From Foliimonas ilicis (GTDB taxonomy: Bacteria > Pseudomonadota > Alphaproteobacteria > Rhizobiales > Rhizobiaceae), in contig NZ_JBDUUH010000004.1 of assembly GCF_039939195.1 (NCBI RefSeq), positions 248,001 to 312,000 of the forward strand: DNA of 64,000 bases, written 5' to 3'. Positions 26,315 to 34,946 of this stretch are shown here, piece after piece (position 1 is the first letter of the stretch; the number at the start of each line of letters is the position of its first letter). The position numbers were made by a program, and so were the translations under genes. The notes below the pieces were generated by a model. That model was given only the letters and a program-made list of their open reading frames with translations. It was not told where the DNA came from and did not search any database.

Positions 26315-28981
26315 ATGAATGACTGGCCTTTCTCCCCCGAATCACTACATTCCGGTGAAATGTCCGGCTTTCCAGACGATATGCCATTTTTCGACGAGGA
26401 TGCTCCTCGCTCGCGCCCAAACGCTCCCGCCCCTCCGGCGGGCGGCGGCATTGCCGCGCGCGCCATGGCGGCCCGCCAGGGCAGCGCGCCCGATTATCTG
26501 AGCGGACTGAACCCCGAACAGCGGCTGGCCGTGGAGACGACGGAAGGCCCGGTTCTCGTTCTCGCGGGCGCCGGCACCGGCAAGACGCGCGTTCTGACCA
26601 CCCGCATCGCACATATTCTGGCGACAGGCCGCGCCTATCCGAGCCAAATCCTCGCCGTGACCTTCACCAACAAGGCGGCGCGCGAGATGAAGACGCGCAT
26701 AGCGACGCTTGTCGGCGAAGCGGTCGAAGGCATGCCGTGGCTCGGCACGTTCCACTCCATCGGCGTGAAATTGCTGCGCCGTCATGCCGAACTCGCCAAT
26801 CTGCGCTCCGATTTCACCATTCTCGATACGGACGACGTCATCCGCCTGATAAAGCAGCTCATTCAGGCCGAAGGTCTGGATGACAAGCGCTGGCCCGCGC
26901 GTCAGTTCGCGATGATGATCGATGGCTGGAAAAACAAGGGCCTCGGCCCCTCCGAAATCGCCGAAGGCGATGCGCGCGCATTTGCGAATGGCAAAGGCCG
27001 CGAGCTTTACAAGGCGTATCAGGACCGCTTGCAGACGCTGAATGCCTGCGATTTCGGTGATCTCCTGTGCCACCCGATCCGTATTCTCCGGGCGCATCCC
27101 GATGTGCTCAAAGAGTATCATCGCCGCTTCAAATACATTCTGGTGGACGAGTATCAGGACACCAACACCGCGCAATATATGTGGCTGCGCCTGCTCGCCC
27201 AGCGCCCGAAAGAGCGGAACGACATTCAACCGGCCGAAGGCCGCAAGCCCGACCGGGCGTCGGGCGGTCAGCCCGCCCCCGCGGAGGCCAGCCCGAAGGG
27301 CGGTACGGCCGCGAGCGAAAATACAGTCAACATTTGCTGCGTTGGCGACGACGACCAGTCGATCTATGGCTGGCGCGGTGCAGAGGTCGACAACATCCTG
27401 CGTTTCGACAAGGATTTTCCGGGCGCAACCGTCATTCGTCTCGAGCGAAATTATCGCTCGACCGCCCATATTCTGGGCGCAGCCTCCCACCTCATCACCC
27501 ATAATGAAGGCCGCCTCGGCAAGACGCTGTTCACCGATCAGTCAGACCCGGAAGACAGCAAGGTCAACGTCCACGCCGCATGGGATTCCGACGAGGAAGC
27601 CCGCGCCATCGGCGAGGAAATCGAGCGGCACCAGCGCCCGGACCGCAACGGCAAGCGGCACAATCTGAACGACATGGCGATCCTCGTGCGCGCCTCGTTC
27701 CAGATGCGCTCCTTCGAAGATCGCTTCATCGAAATCGGCCTGAACTACCGCGTCATCGGCGGCCCGCGCTTCTACGAGCGGCAGGAAATCCGCGACGCGA
27801 TGGCCTATCTGCGCGTGGTTGCGCAACCAGCGGACGATCTGGCCTTCGAGCGCATCGTCAATGTGCCGAAACGCGGCCTTGGCGAAGCGGCCATCCGGCA
27901 GGTTCACGACACGGCGCGCGCGCTGCGCATTCCCATGCTGGAAGCCGCCGCAAAGCTTGCTGAAAGCGACGAGTTGAAACCAAAACCGCGCGCCGCATTG
28001 CGCGAGGTCGCGGCCAATTTCGCGCGCTGGCAGGCAGCCCTTGAAAACACACCGCACACAGAACTGGCCGAGACCATTCTGGAAGAAAGCGGCTACACGG
28101 ACATGTGGAAGAACGACCGCTCGGCGGAAGCGCCGGGGCGGCTCGAAAATCTGAAAGAGCTCATCCGCTCGATGGAGGAGTATGAATCGCTGCGCTCCTT
28201 CCTCGAACACATTGCGCTGGTCATGGATGCCGAGCAGAACGAGAATCTCGACGCCGTTTCCATCATGACGCTACACTCGGCCAAGGGGCTCGAATTCGAG
28301 ACGGTGTTTCTACCCGGCTGGGAAGAAGGCCTGTTTCCGCACCAGCGCTCGCTGGATGAAGGCGGCCGTTCCGGTCTGGAGGAAGAGCGCCGCCTCGCCT
28401 ATGTCGGCCTCACCCGCGCCAAGAAAAATCTGCACATCTGGTTCGTGTCGAACCGGCGCATCCACGGACTTTGGCAATCCACTATCCCGTCGCGCTTTCT
28501 CGACGAGCTGCCTGAAGCGCATGTCGAGGTGGCCGAGGCAGGCCAGAATTACGGTGGCTATGGCGGCGGCCGCCAAAACCCTTACGGCGCTTCGCGTTTC
28601 GATAATGTCGGCAGCGGTGGCGGCTCGTTCTCGAACACCTACGCCACCCCCGGCTGGCAACGCGCCCAGCAGAACCGCACGGAAGCGACCGACCGCAATT
28701 GGGGCTCACGCTCCGGCCACGCGGTCGAGCGCATCGGCTATGGCGAAACCGATTCAGGCTTCGGCGCTGGACGCGGCTCGATCAAAGGCCGCACGATCGA
28801 CGGCGAACTCGTCGCGAAATCCGTCTCCGACACGCCCTCGGCCTTCAAGGTCGGCGACCGCGTGTTCCATCAGAAATTCGGCAATGGCAACATAGCCGCG
28901 GTCGAAGGCAACAAGCTGACGATCGACTTCGACAAGGCAGGCCAAAAGCGCGTGCTGGATGGGTTTGTCGTCGCGGCTTAA
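26315..28981 (+). CDS. uvrD: UvrD/PcrA-type DNA helicase with inserted segment
   Basis: An 888-residue superfamily 1 3'-5' helicase for nucleotide-excision and mismatch repair. Motifs in order: LNPEQRLAVE (Q), AGAGTGKTR (I), FTNKAAREM (Ia), LVDEYQDTN (II), GDDDQSIYGWRGA (III), ERNYRS (IV), TLHSAKGLEFE (V) and VGLTRAK (VI), then a C-terminal Tudor-like segment (KVGDRVFHQKFG). Between II and III about 37 extra residues (PAEGRK...PAPAEASPKGG) are inserted. GTG at 26309 is an alternative start two codons earlier. The gene is divergent from the VOC gene. Confidence 0.93.
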   Translation: MNDWPFSPESLHSGEMSGFPDDMPFFDEDAPRSRPNAPAPPAGGGIAARAMAARQGSAPDYLSGLNPEQRLAVETTEGPVLVLAGAGTGKTRVLTTRIAHILATGRAYPSQILAVTFTNKAAREMKTRIATLVGEAVEGMPWLGTFHSIGVKLLRRHAELANLRSDFTILDTDDVIRLIKQLIQAEGLDDKRWPARQFAMMIDGWKNKGLGPSEIAEGDARAFANGKGRELYKAYQDRLQTLNACDFGDLLCHPIRILRAHPDVLKEYHRRFKYILVDEYQDTNTAQYMWLRLLAQRPKERNDIQPAEGRKPDRASGGQPAPAEASPKGGTAASENTVNICCVGDDDQSIYGWRGAEVDNILRFDKDFPGATVIRLERNYRSTAHILGAASHLITHNEGRLGKTLFTDQSDPEDSKVNVHAAWDSDEEARAIGEEIERHQRPDRNGKRHNLNDMAILVRASFQMRSFEDRFIEIGLNYRVIGGPRFYERQEIRDAMAYLRVVAQPADDLAFERIVNVPKRGLGEAAIRQVHDTARALRIPMLEAAAKLAESDELKPKPRAALREVAANFARWQAALENTPHTELAETILEESGYTDMWKNDRSAEAPGRLENLKELIRSMEEYESLRSFLEHIALVMDAEQNENLDAVSIMTLHSAKGLEFETVFLPGWEEGLFPHQRSLDEGGRSGLEEERRLAYVGLTRAKKNLHIWFVSNRRIHGLWQSTIPSRFLDELPEAHVEVAEAGQNYGGYGGGRQNPYGASRFDNVGSGGGSFSNTYATPGWQRAQQNRTEATDRNWGSRSGHAVERIGYGETDSGFGAGRGSIKGRTIDGELVAKSVSDTPSAFKVGDRVFHQKFGNGNIAAVEGNKLTIDFDKAGQKRVLDGFVVAA

Positions 28982-28992
28982 AGCGTCTGACA

Positions 28993-29295
28993 CTAAGTCT
29001 CGACCTTCATACCCTTCAGCTTCTCAGCCACTTCGCCAGCCAGATCCGCATATTTATCTTCAAGCCGCTCGGCGGCTGAAATGATGTCGAAATCATACCC
29101 ATTGTCTTCGAGTATCGCGGTCAGGCGTTCGACAAACTCCGCCTGCGTTTCCAATGCCTGAAAAAGCGCCTTCACCTGGCCCTCGGTAATTTCCGGCTTT
29201 GCCAGCATTTCCGGCACTTGCCTGCCCATCTGCTCGCCCGTTCGGGTCTGCTCCTTCAGGATATCCAGCCAGTCGGTAGTCGCGGTTTCACTCAT
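28993..29295 (-). CDS. Uncharacterised helical protein
   Basis: A 100-residue, acidic, predicted all-helical soluble protein (opening MSETATTDWLDILKEQTR, ending EKLKGMKVET). I cannot name a family. Start at 29295 chosen because residues further upstream (to 29364) are low quality. Its stop faces the uvrD stop 11 bases away. It could be a small regulatory or scaffold protein; there is no evidence for more. Confidence 0.65.
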   Translation of the reverse strand: MSETATTDWLDILKEQTRTGEQMGRQVPEMLAKPEITEGQVKALFQALETQAEFVERLTAILEDNGYDFDIISAAERLEDKYADLAGEVAEKLKGMKVET

Positions 29296-29386
29296 CGGCG
29301 CAAAATGCCCGCCGTGCCTGCTCCCCGTCAACCGCCAATGCGTTGCAATGGTGGTGAGCCTCAAAGGAGACGTCCCACAAACACCC

Positions 29387-29935
29387 TCACCCCGGAAGCG
29401 TCACCCTCTCCTTCTTCTGTTTTGTCACCGGATACCGAAACACACTGAGACGCCCATTCGGTTCGAAATAGGCGTGCTCCACCTCGCCCGTATCGCGAAC
29501 GCCCTCGACCCGCAAAAGCGCGAACAATTCCCGCTCCGTCAGCGTTCCCGAACCCAGTGCCTTGTCGACGATCCTGCCGTCATCCACCACCAGAAGCGGA
29601 GCACCTTCTAGCTTGCGCTCCAGTTTTTTGTGGCGGTTCAGAATGAAGGTGGTGAACCGGTGCAGCACGATGACGACGGTGATGACCAGAATGCCCTGCA
29701 GCAATCCGATTTCAGGGTAGAACATCGGATCGCCGGCGGCGGAGCCTATCGCGATGACGAGAACGAATTCGAACGGCCCGATCTGTCCGACGCCGCCCTG
29801 CCCGACCATTCGAGAAAGGAAGATCGTGTAGAGATACATGATGACCGTTCGAAAAATGACTTCGAGGTAGAAGACGAACGTCGCCGTCTCCTCCTCTCCC
29901 AGCAGAATCCGGGTCAGGTCGAAACCGCTTTCCAT
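29387..29935 (-). CDS. DUF421 (YetF-like) membrane protein
   Basis: A 182-residue protein with about three membrane helices in the first 100 residues and a small cytoplasmic domain (about 110-182). The segment GPFEFVLVIAIGSAAGDPM is the DUF421 signature (YetF/YkjA/YcaP family). The function is unknown; Bacillus relatives are linked to sporulation and envelope, which does not help here. Start ATG 29935 preceded by GGGGAT; a GTG at 29962 is an alternative. Unlinked to its neighbours by direction or spacing. Confidence 0.85.
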   Translation of the reverse strand: MESGFDLTRILLGEEETATFVFYLEVIFRTVIMYLYTIFLSRMVGQGGVGQIGPFEFVLVIAIGSAAGDPMFYPEIGLLQGILVITVVIVLHRFTTFILNRHKKLERKLEGAPLLVVDDGRIVDKALGSGTLTERELFALLRVEGVRDTGEVEHAYFEPNGRLSVFRYPVTKQKKERVTLPG

Positions 29936-30129
29936 GCGCGTACATCCCCTCTGAAACTGCACTCAAACGCCGGGGAATGCCAAGCCGTTCCCTTTCGGGG
30001 CGGGCGTGCAGGTTAGCACCACCATATACACTTTTTAGTTGTATTACGGGAAAACGCCGCCTTTGCGAGTTGCATGCGATTGTAATCGTGCAGACAGACC
30101 TGCACCCCGCTTCACGGCGGTTCTTCCAG

Positions 30130-30165
30130 CCCTTCCGCCATCGACACCCCCGCATGGCGGAAGGG
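30130..30165 (+). other. Strong hairpin in the leader of the next gene
   Basis: Perfect 12-base stem, CCCTTCCGCCAT (30130-30141) with ATGGCGGAAGGG (30154-30165), 12-base loop, followed by TTCTGTTTC. It ends 21 bases before the ATG of the predicted outer-membrane protein. It may be an attenuator, a weak terminator or an mRNA stabiliser. The upstream palindrome CGATTGTAATCG (30076-30087) could be a regulator site. Confidence 0.6.
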
Positions 30166-30186
30166 TTCTGTTTCACCGGAGCTTCC

Positions 30187-31344
30187 ATGCGGGTCAAATG
30201 GCTGCCCATCGCGATTGCGCTTTGCCCGATGGCGTCCGAAGCCGGACAGGATTCTCCCAGGACGACTGCCGCCGTCGAGCGGCATTTCACCTCCAACGCA
30301 TTGGACAGCGCCGATGCCGTCTCGGACTGGTACACGCTCTTGCGCGGCAGCATGCAGCATGGTTGGCAAGGCGAGGATGCGTCGCTGAAATTCGGAACGG
30401 AATTTCAGGCAACACGCTTCGATGAAATATCGATCGAAGACGACCGCGCCATCGCATTTTCCGCCGAAGCATGGAAAAGGCTCGACGAAACCATCGAACT
30501 GCGCGGCACGCTGACCTACAGCGCGTCCAGCGAGGGCGACGATTTGCAGCTTGGGCCGTTCACGCTCGGCACGCGCACCCTGAAGCAGGTTTTCGGCGTG
30601 CAGACGCAAGTCGGCGTCGATCTGGGAAACAGCACGGCGCTGGTCATTGACCTTGCGAGCGGCACCGAACGCGTCGGCAAGAGCCGCTTCAGCGGATTGC
30701 CTATCGAGCCGGCGAAACTGGACCCGGACCGCGACAGAATTCATGCGGGCGCAAAGGTCGTGCGCACCTCCGGCACATTCGCCTATGGAGCGGCAGCATC
30801 CGCGACGCGTGTGAAGGTCGAACCTCTCGGCTTTCCACCCGTAGGTCTATCCTTTTCGGAATATACGCTGCGCGCCGAGGCTGGATGGCAGGCGCCGGAT
30901 GGAACGACCATCACCGGATGGCTGGGCGCTCAAACCTTGCGCGGCGCCTTCGACATCTTTTCCGACACACGGCCCGCCTATCAGCTAAGTGCTGTGAAAA
31001 TATTCGCCAACGGGGTGGAATTGCGCGGCGCGGTTTTCGCCCGCTTCGAGACGGCCGATAGCGACGATCCGCTCGCCTCATGGCTCAAGCGCGGCGAGTT
31101 CGAAATCAAAATACCCGTTCGTGAAAAGCTGGTTTTCGCATCCGGCGCCTTTGCCGAAGTGAAGGAAAATCTGCTTCTCGAAAACGAGGAAAGAAAACGC
31201 GGCGTCTATGCCGAGGCGACCTATGACTGGACGAAGCAGCTCGCGCTGATCGTCAGGCTCGATTTCAGCCGGTCGCTTGCGACAATCGTGGATGTCCGCA
31301 AAGAAACGCTCGATGCATTTGTGGGCCTGCGAACTCGCATATAA
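30187..31344 (+). CDS. Predicted outer-membrane/exported beta-rich protein
   Basis: A 385-residue protein with a signal peptide (MRVKWLPIAIALCPMASEA, cleaved about residue 19) and alternating hydrophobic/polar strands throughout, ending with an aromatic-poor but strand-like terminus (AFVGLRTRI). That pattern suggests a beta-barrel or beta-solenoid in the envelope; I recognise no family and the end is not the usual terminal phenylalanine. GGAGCTTCC precedes the ATG at 30187; the frame is open to 29977, but that part holds the leader hairpin. The cellulose-synthase operon protein class is one possible relative, unproven. Confidence 0.6.
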   Translation: MRVKWLPIAIALCPMASEAGQDSPRTTAAVERHFTSNALDSADAVSDWYTLLRGSMQHGWQGEDASLKFGTEFQATRFDEISIEDDRAIAFSAEAWKRLDETIELRGTLTYSASSEGDDLQLGPFTLGTRTLKQVFGVQTQVGVDLGNSTALVIDLASGTERVGKSRFSGLPIEPAKLDPDRDRIHAGAKVVRTSGTFAYGAAASATRVKVEPLGFPPVGLSFSEYTLRAEAGWQAPDGTTITGWLGAQTLRGAFDIFSDTRPAYQLSAVKIFANGVELRGAVFARFETADSDDPLASWLKRGEFEIKIPVREKLVFASGAFAEVKENLLLENEERKRGVYAEATYDWTKQLALIVRLDFSRSLATIVDVRKETLDAFVGLRTRI

Positions 31345-31404
31345 AAAGGCAGGAGGACAAAATCCTCCCGCCCCCAAAGCATAAGCTTTCCCCCACGGTA
31401 CGAC

Positions 31405-31719
31405 CTACTTGCGGACCTTGTAGCTGTTGCCACCCAGAATGCCGCTGATGCCGATACCGCTCAGCACGCCGCTGACGATACCCGTCTTGTTGCCGTTGAG
31501 AATGCCTGAAACATTGTTGCCATTCAGGATTCCGATGCCGTTCAGTATCGATGTGCCGCTGAGCAGCTTGAGGTTTCCGGTCTGGATCGACGGCGAGATA
31601 TTGATCAGGCCGCTGGAGACGTTTCCGTTCGAAGTGCCCTTGCCCCAGCCATTGGCCTGAGCCGAAGCTGCGGAAAACGAGAGGGCGACTGCTGCGATTG
31701 CGAATACAAACTTCTTCAT
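31405..31719 (-). CDS. Small secreted repeat protein (NG/ILNGN repeats)
   Basis: A 104-residue exported protein. A signal peptide (about 1-22, ending ASAQA) is followed by about 75 residues built from short Gly/Asn/Ile/Ser units such as GILNG and ILNGN, with alternating Ile/Leu, and a basic end (YKVRK). Charged residues are nearly absent from the middle. That composition suits a beta-solenoid, amyloid-like or surface-assembled protein; I know no named family. AAAGGGAACC precedes the ATG at 31719. A palindrome overlaps its likely promoter. Confidence 0.7.
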   Translation of the reverse strand: MKKFVFAIAAVALSFSAASAQANGWGKGTSNGNVSSGLINISPSIQTGNLKLLSGTSILNGIGILNGNNVSGILNGNKTGIVSGVLSGIGISGILGGNSYKVRK

Positions 31720-31810
31720 GACTTGGTTCCCTTTGGTTGCTGAGAAAACCCTCAACTTCCTTGCGGTGTTCTTCCGCTTACGACTAAGCCATGCCCGAAC
31801 TATACTTGCA

Positions 31811-31825
31811 ATCTCAAATTGAGAT
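31811..31825 (-). promoter_or_regulatory. Palindromic operator candidate over a promoter
   Basis: Perfect 7-base arms around one base (ATCTCAAATTGAGAT). Reading the minus strand, a TATAGT -10-like hexamer follows about 10 bases later, so the palindrome covers the -35/spacer region of the likely promoter for the secreted repeat protein. That arrangement is typical of a repressor site. The binding protein is unknown. Confidence 0.5.
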
Positions 31826-31905
31826 ACTCGGTCTATACAACTCGTTTTCCAATTTTTAACTTTAATATTTTACCTTAAAGGCGATGGTTAACTTCGCGCC
31901 CTGAT

Positions 31906-32538
31906 TCAGCTTTCCCAGCGATCCAGAAAAGCGCCAATTTCCATGGCCTGCATATCGGGGATTGCATCGGCCAGCGTCTCCACCGGCCAATCCCACCATT
32001 GCAGCTTTTGAATGCGCTCGATGATCTCCCGCGCAAAGCGCCAGCGAAGCCTGCGCGCAGGCACGCCTGCAACGATCTCGAATGGCTCGACATTGCGCGT
32101 CACGACTGAATTGGCACCGACAATCGCACCATTGCCGATCGTTACGCCCGGCATGATCACCGCGCCATGCCCGATCCAGACATCGTGGCCGATCGTGACG
32201 GCCTTTCCGCGCCGCCTCTCCCGGAAATCGCCATCGACGCCGAGATAGCGGAAATACTCGTTCGGCCGGTAGGAAACCTTGTGCGTGGTCAGCCGCTCCA
32301 TCGGGTGCTCCAGCGCGTTGATGCGGCTGTTGGCGGCGATGGAGCAGAATTTGCCGATGCTGGTGTAGATTGCCTCCGCATGACGCTCGAAATAGGAGAA
32401 ATCGCCAAGCGTCACTTCGCGCAGGATCACCCGTTCGCCGACGATCGCATAGCGGCCGAGGCGGCACGATTTAAGCTCCGCCGTCGGGTGAATGCGGGGC
32501 TCGGAATCCTTGAAGCGCAGGTCGGATTGTTCGCTCAT
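31906..32538 (-). CDS. Hexapeptide-repeat acyltransferase (xenobiotic acetyltransferase-like)
   Basis: A 210-residue left-handed beta-helix enzyme with repeats such as VTIGHDVWIGHGAVIMPGVTIGNGAIVGANSVVT. It resembles the chloramphenicol/streptogramin (XAT) group and the phosphonate-linked transferase family (TIGR03308). No phosphonate genes are near, so a housekeeping or envelope-sugar acetyltransferase role is equally possible. Its C-terminal WWDWP helix is typical of the phn-type members. The ribosome-binding site is weak. Confidence 0.82.
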   Translation of the reverse strand: MSEQSDLRFKDSEPRIHPTAELKSCRLGRYAIVGERVILREVTLGDFSYFERHAEAIYTSIGKFCSIAANSRINALEHPMERLTTHKVSYRPNEYFRYLGVDGDFRERRRGKAVTIGHDVWIGHGAVIMPGVTIGNGAIVGANSVVTRNVEPFEIVAGVPARRLRWRFAREIIERIQKLQWWDWPVETLADAIPDMQAMEIGAFLDRWES

Positions 32539-32575
32539 AAGCAGGCTTTACGCCGCGAACTTTATGCCTGCAAGC

Positions 32576-33064
32576 CTACTCCGGCTTGGCTTTCGTCCAC
32601 ACGACATTCTGGCCGTAAAGCGGAACCGTCGTAATCGACATCTTTGCAGACCCGTCCTGCACCTGCCGCGAATGCGAGAGATAGATCAGGGTTTCGTTCT
32701 GCTTGTCGTAGATCCGGTTCACCACCTGCTTCTTCCAGATAAGGCTGATGCCCTGCTTGAACACCTCCTCGCCATCCTCCGACAAATCGATTTCACCGAT
32801 GGTGATCGGGCCGGTCTGGCGGCAGGAAATGGATGAATCAGAAGGGTCTTCGAACCAGTTGCCCTTTTGCAGGCGATCCACCACGCCACGATCGAAATAG
32901 GACACATGGCAGGTCACACCCTCGACTTTCGGGTCTTTCACCGCCTCGACGATGATGTCATTGCCCAGCCAGTCGACACCGACCTCGCCCACCTTCTGTG
33001 CGGAGGCGGTGCCGGAAAGGCCGATCAAGGCACCTGAAACAAGAGCGAAAACTGCTGCGCGCAT
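32576..33064 (-). CDS. creA: CreA family periplasmic protein
   Basis: A 162-residue exported protein with a signal peptide (about 1-22, ending GTASA) and the CreA domain (VGEVGVDWLGNDIIVEAVKDP and GVTCHVSYFDRGVV). CreA is conserved in proteobacteria; its function is unknown. I chose ATG 33064 because GAAGAGG precedes it and it leaves a normal signal peptide; an ATG at 33082 adds six residues. It has the same direction as the acyltransferase, 37 bases upstream of it. Confidence 0.88.
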   Translation of the reverse strand: MRAAVFALVSGALIGLSGTASAQKVGEVGVDWLGNDIIVEAVKDPKVEGVTCHVSYFDRGVVDRLQKGNWFEDPSDSSISCRQTGPITIGEIDLSEDGEEVFKQGISLIWKKQVVNRIYDKQNETLIYLSHSRQVQDGSAKMSITTVPLYGQNVVWTKAKPE

Positions 33065-33239
33065 CGTCGAAAACCTCTTCATCCGAATGGGTCCGGCTCA
33101 ATTGGGAAGAAAAACTGTGCCTTACAAGCCTGATTTACACGAAAAACTGATCGCGGAACGCGGTTATAAAAGCAAATAGAGGAGTTCAGCGGCAAGATGC
33201 CATCTTTTTCTGTTTCATCATAAAGGCTATCTATAGTCC

Positions 33240-33401
33240 ATGAATTGGCCGTTTTCCCTTACGCCTTCGGGCGTTGCGAAAATCACAATCGGTGTTGCGG
33301 CTTTCGCGGCAGCGAGCGGCCTTGCCTTTGCGGCTTGGGCACAGCATGGCGCATCGATCTTCATCACCATGGTCGAATCCGGCCTGTCCTGGTGCTTCTG
33401 A
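33240..33401 (+). CDS. Small membrane protein (53 residues) before sco1
   Basis: A short gene running ATG to TGA, with one clear hydrophobic segment (IGVAAFAAASGLAFAAWA) and an ending SGLSWCF. The aromatic/cysteine terminus looks like that of small membrane proteins I have seen annotated in Rhizobiales near SCO1/SenC. It ends 22 bases before the Sco1 gene on the same strand, so it is probably in its operon and may serve in copper or cytochrome oxidase assembly. The role is an inference from position. Confidence 0.6.
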   Translation: MNWPFSLTPSGVAKITIGVAAFAAASGLAFAAWAQHGASIFITMVESGLSWCF

Positions 33402-33423
33402 CCAATTTTTCACGGTAAAAAAT

Positions 33424-34005
33424 ATGATTATGCGCACGATACTTGTCGGCATGGTGGTCTTGATGGCCGCGGGAATAGGCTGGTTGAGCTATGACTGGTA
33501 TCGCGAAAAGAACAGCAGCCAGCCCTATGGCGCGCCTTTTGCGCTGACCGACCAGCAGGGCAACGAGATCACCGAAGCAGCCTTCCGGGGCCATCCGAGC
33601 GCCGTCTTCTTCGGCTTCACCCACTGTCCCGAAATTTGCCCGACCACGCTTTTCGAGATGGATGGCTGGCTGAAGACGATCGGTGACGAAGGCAAGGACA
33701 TTCGCGCCTATTTCGTTTCGGTCGATCCTGAGCGCGACACGCCGGAAATCCTCAACAATTATGTCGGCAACGTTTCAGACCGCATCACCGGCATCACCGG
33801 CGAACCCGCGAAAGTGCAGGCAATGACCAAGTCCTTCGGCATTTTCTCGAAAAAGGTCGATCTGGAAGGCGGCGACTACACGATGGACCACACCGCTTCC
33901 ATCATTTTGCTGGACAAATCGGGTGATTTTGCCGGCACCATAGCGTATGGCGAGAATCCGGACGCCGCGATTGCCAAGCTCAAGCGGCTGGCCGGAAAAA
34001 GCTGA
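33424..34005 (+). CDS. SCO1/SenC copper chaperone
   Basis: A 193-residue thioredoxin-fold protein anchored by one N-terminal membrane segment. Copper ligands are the CxxxC in HCPEICPTTL (about 70-74) and a histidine in TMDHTA (about 158). Sco proteins deliver copper to the CuA site of cytochrome c oxidase. The start can be ATG 33424 or 33430. It is followed by prmA after 20 bases. Confidence 0.93.
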   Translation: MIMRTILVGMVVLMAAGIGWLSYDWYREKNSSQPYGAPFALTDQQGNEITEAAFRGHPSAVFFGFTHCPEICPTTLFEMDGWLKTIGDEGKDIRAYFVSVDPERDTPEILNNYVGNVSDRITGITGEPAKVQAMTKSFGIFSKKVDLEGGDYTMDHTASIILLDKSGDFAGTIAYGENPDAAIAKLKRLAGKS

Positions 34006-34025
34006 CCTCTCATTCCCGGAAGATC

Positions 34026-34898
34026 ATGACCCAGACGCGCCTTTATTTCGAAACCGGCCGCGCCGAGGCAGCCAGAATATTTCCAGCACTTGAGGCAGCC
34101 TTCGAGGATGAAGGCTATGCGATTTCCGTCTTCGAGCGCGACGAAGACAACGACATTCAGGAAGTCTCGCTCTATGCCGAAGGCGACCTCGACCAGATCG
34201 AAGCCACGATACGCGATCTGCTGGCCGGGCTATCCTTCAAATTCGCCATCGAACGCGAAGTGCTGCCGGATGTAGATTGGGTCACGCTTTCGCTGGAAGG
34301 CCTGCAGCCGGTGCGTGCCGGGCGCTTTCTCGTCCATGGCGCGCATGACCGCGACAAGAAGCGCCCAGGCGATATGGGCATCGAGATCGAGGCGGGCCTT
34401 GCCTTCGGCACCGGCCACCACGGCACGACCTCCGGCTGTCTTCAGGTTCTGGAAGAAGTCATCCGCCGCGAGAAGCCCGCAAACGCTCTGGATCTCGGAA
34501 CCGGCAGTGCCGTGCTTGCCATCGCGATTGCGAAGATTGCGCGCATTCCGGTTCTGGCGACCGACATCGACCCGATAGCCACGAAGGTCGCGGCGCAGAA
34601 TGTAAAGCTGAACGAGGTTGGCGCTTTCGTGGAAACGCACACGGCAACCGGGTTTCATCACCCGGTATTTGCAGCGCGTGCGCCCTTCCCGCTGATCGTC
34701 GCGAATATTCTTGCGCGACCCTTGATGCGTCTTGCCCCGGAAATGACGAAATTCGTCTCGCCGGGCGGGTCACTGGTGCTGTCGGGAATTCTCGACCGGC
34801 AGCGCAATGCGGTGATCGCCGCATACACCCAGCAGCACTTCCGGCACGTAAGCACGCTTTCGCGAGAAGGCTGGGTAACTATTCATCTGAAGAGATGA
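34026..34898 (+). CDS. prmA: Ribosomal protein L11 methyltransferase
   Basis: PrmA trimethylates lysine residues and the N-terminus of ribosomal protein L11. It is a 290-residue enzyme with an N-terminal L11-recognition domain and a Rossmann methyltransferase domain: LDLGTGSAVLAIAIAK binds S-adenosylmethionine, and VANILARPL is the catalytic-region motif. GGAAGATC precedes the ATG. An inverted repeat (CTTCGACA 34899 with TGTCGAAG 34924-34931) then ATTTTTAG follows its stop and may be its terminator. Confidence 0.95.
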   Translation: MTQTRLYFETGRAEAARIFPALEAAFEDEGYAISVFERDEDNDIQEVSLYAEGDLDQIEATIRDLLAGLSFKFAIEREVLPDVDWVTLSLEGLQPVRAGRFLVHGAHDRDKKRPGDMGIEIEAGLAFGTGHHGTTSGCLQVLEEVIRREKPANALDLGTGSAVLAIAIAKIARIPVLATDIDPIATKVAAQNVKLNEVGAFVETHTATGFHHPVFAARAPFPLIVANILARPLMRLAPEMTKFVSPGGSLVLSGILDRQRNAVIAAYTQQHFRHVSTLSREGWVTIHLKR

Positions 34899-34946
34899 CT
34901 TCGACAAGCTGCTGGAAAGCGCCTGTCGAAGCCCGGTATTTTTAGT
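34899..34946 (+). terminator. Candidate terminator after prmA
   Basis: Eight-base perfect stem (34899-34906 with 34924-34931), 17-base loop, followed within seven bases by TATTTTTAG. It begins at the prmA stop. The loop is long, so termination efficiency is uncertain. Confidence 0.45.

Noticed and set aside
31855..31893. TTAA-rich patch as a CtrA binding site
   Set aside because: Spacings between TTAA motifs are 2 and 9 bases, not the required 7; the patch is simply AT-rich.
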